Source of the DNA: Deltaproteobacteria bacterium | GTDB taxonomy: Bacteria; Desulfobacterota; Syntrophia; Syntrophales; UBA5619 | Reading direction: 5' to 3' | Assembly (NCBI GenBank): GCA_026388345.1 | Contig: JAPLJY010000032.1 | Span: 1-14,949 of the forward strand | Length of the DNA stretch: 14,949 nucleotides | Shown: positions 14,754 through 14,949 of the stretch, one piece after another | Position numbering within the stretch: the first letter of the stretch is position 1 | Layout of the letters: each line of letters begins with the position of its first letter | Translations under genes and position numbers: made by a program | The notes under the pieces: generated by a model | The model's database searches: none | Told to the model about the DNA's origin: nothing | Seen by the model: only the letters and a program-made list of their open reading frames with translations

Positions 14754-14949
14754 TCAGCGTCTCCCCATCTTGATGAACAGGAAACTCAACCCCGCGATCA
14801 CCAGGAGAATGAGCCCGATCCCGATCCAGCCCCAGGCCGAAGAGGCCTTCACCGTGACCCGCATCTCCACCGTCTTGTCCGACTTTTCCCCATTCGTGAG
14901 GACGCCCACGGAGTAATCCCCGACGAGGGACTGGGGACCCGGTTTGATC
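14754..14949 (-). CDS. C-terminal end of NEW3-domain membrane-anchored protein
   Basis: Only the last 64 residues are in the window; the gene continues beyond 14949. It reads as the end of an Ig-like NEW3 domain (PGPQSLVGDYSVGVLTNGE, then KTVEMRVTVKASS), followed by one membrane helix (WGWIGIGLILLVIAGLSFLFI) and a short basic tail (KMGRR). The domain would lie outside the membrane with the tail inside. Proteins like this are commonly encoded next to NosF/NosY-like ABC transporters and may bind or present the substrate. TGA is 2 bp before the GTG of the ATPase, so they are co-transcribed. Confidence 0.8.
   Translation of the reverse strand, partial: IKPGPQSLVGDYSVGVLTNGEKSDKTVEMRVTVKASSAWGWIGIGLILLVIAGLSFLFIKMGRR

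Noticed and set aside
1..14949. CRISPR array, rRNA or tRNA genes
   Set aside because: No regularly spaced direct repeats and no tRNA-like or rRNA-like sequence were found by eye on either strand.

Overview
The window looks like chromosome of a GC-rich bacterium, most likely a deltaproteobacterium (Desulfobacterota, Syntrophales-like). This is inference: most genes are GC-rich with G/C third positions, the gene set mixes ABC-2 exporters with CoA and acid catabolism, and a TGTTGAAAAAC-bounded palindromic element of a kind I associate with that group sits near the left end. No rRNA, tRNA, CRISPR array or replication origin is visible.

Layout. (1) 1-2102: two paralogous ABC-2 exporter permeases (the first cut by the window edge), end of a probable drug/lipid-export operon. 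(2) 2101-2283: a small non-coding mobile-type element with terminal inverted repeats, bounded by an 11-bp direct repeat. (3) 2299-3300: an unnamed protein that I read as an SRA-like N-terminal domain plus a degenerate PD-(D/E)XK nuclease-like C-terminus. (4) 3387-8829: a catabolic-looking block on the + strand: HpcH/HpaI aldolase, DHH phosphoesterase, zinc alcohol dehydrogenase, MFS carrier, enoyl-CoA hydratase. The aldolase and the hydratase are preceded by near-twin promoters sharing the 15-mer CTTGACATACAAGAC with identical -35/-10 spacing, so the two ends of the block are probably co-regulated. The MFS gene carries an in-frame 27-bp perfect palindrome.

(5) 8830-12950: a sharply AT-rich island with a tight three-gene operon: a GHKL (Hsp90/MORC-like) ATPase, an unnamed protein with a weak methyltransferase-like pattern, and a radical SAM protein with an N-terminal cobalamin-binding-like domain. 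Spacing is 3 bp and then a 17-bp overlap, so these are probably translated together. Foreign composition plus this domain mix make it the best candidate for an undescribed (possibly defence or modification) system.

(6) 12834-14949, - strand: a GC-rich operon reading leftward, NEW3-type membrane-anchored protein (partial), ABC ATPase, ABC-2 permease, forming a second exporter. The island and this operon are convergent, with a 191-bp gap that contains a strong GC hairpin.
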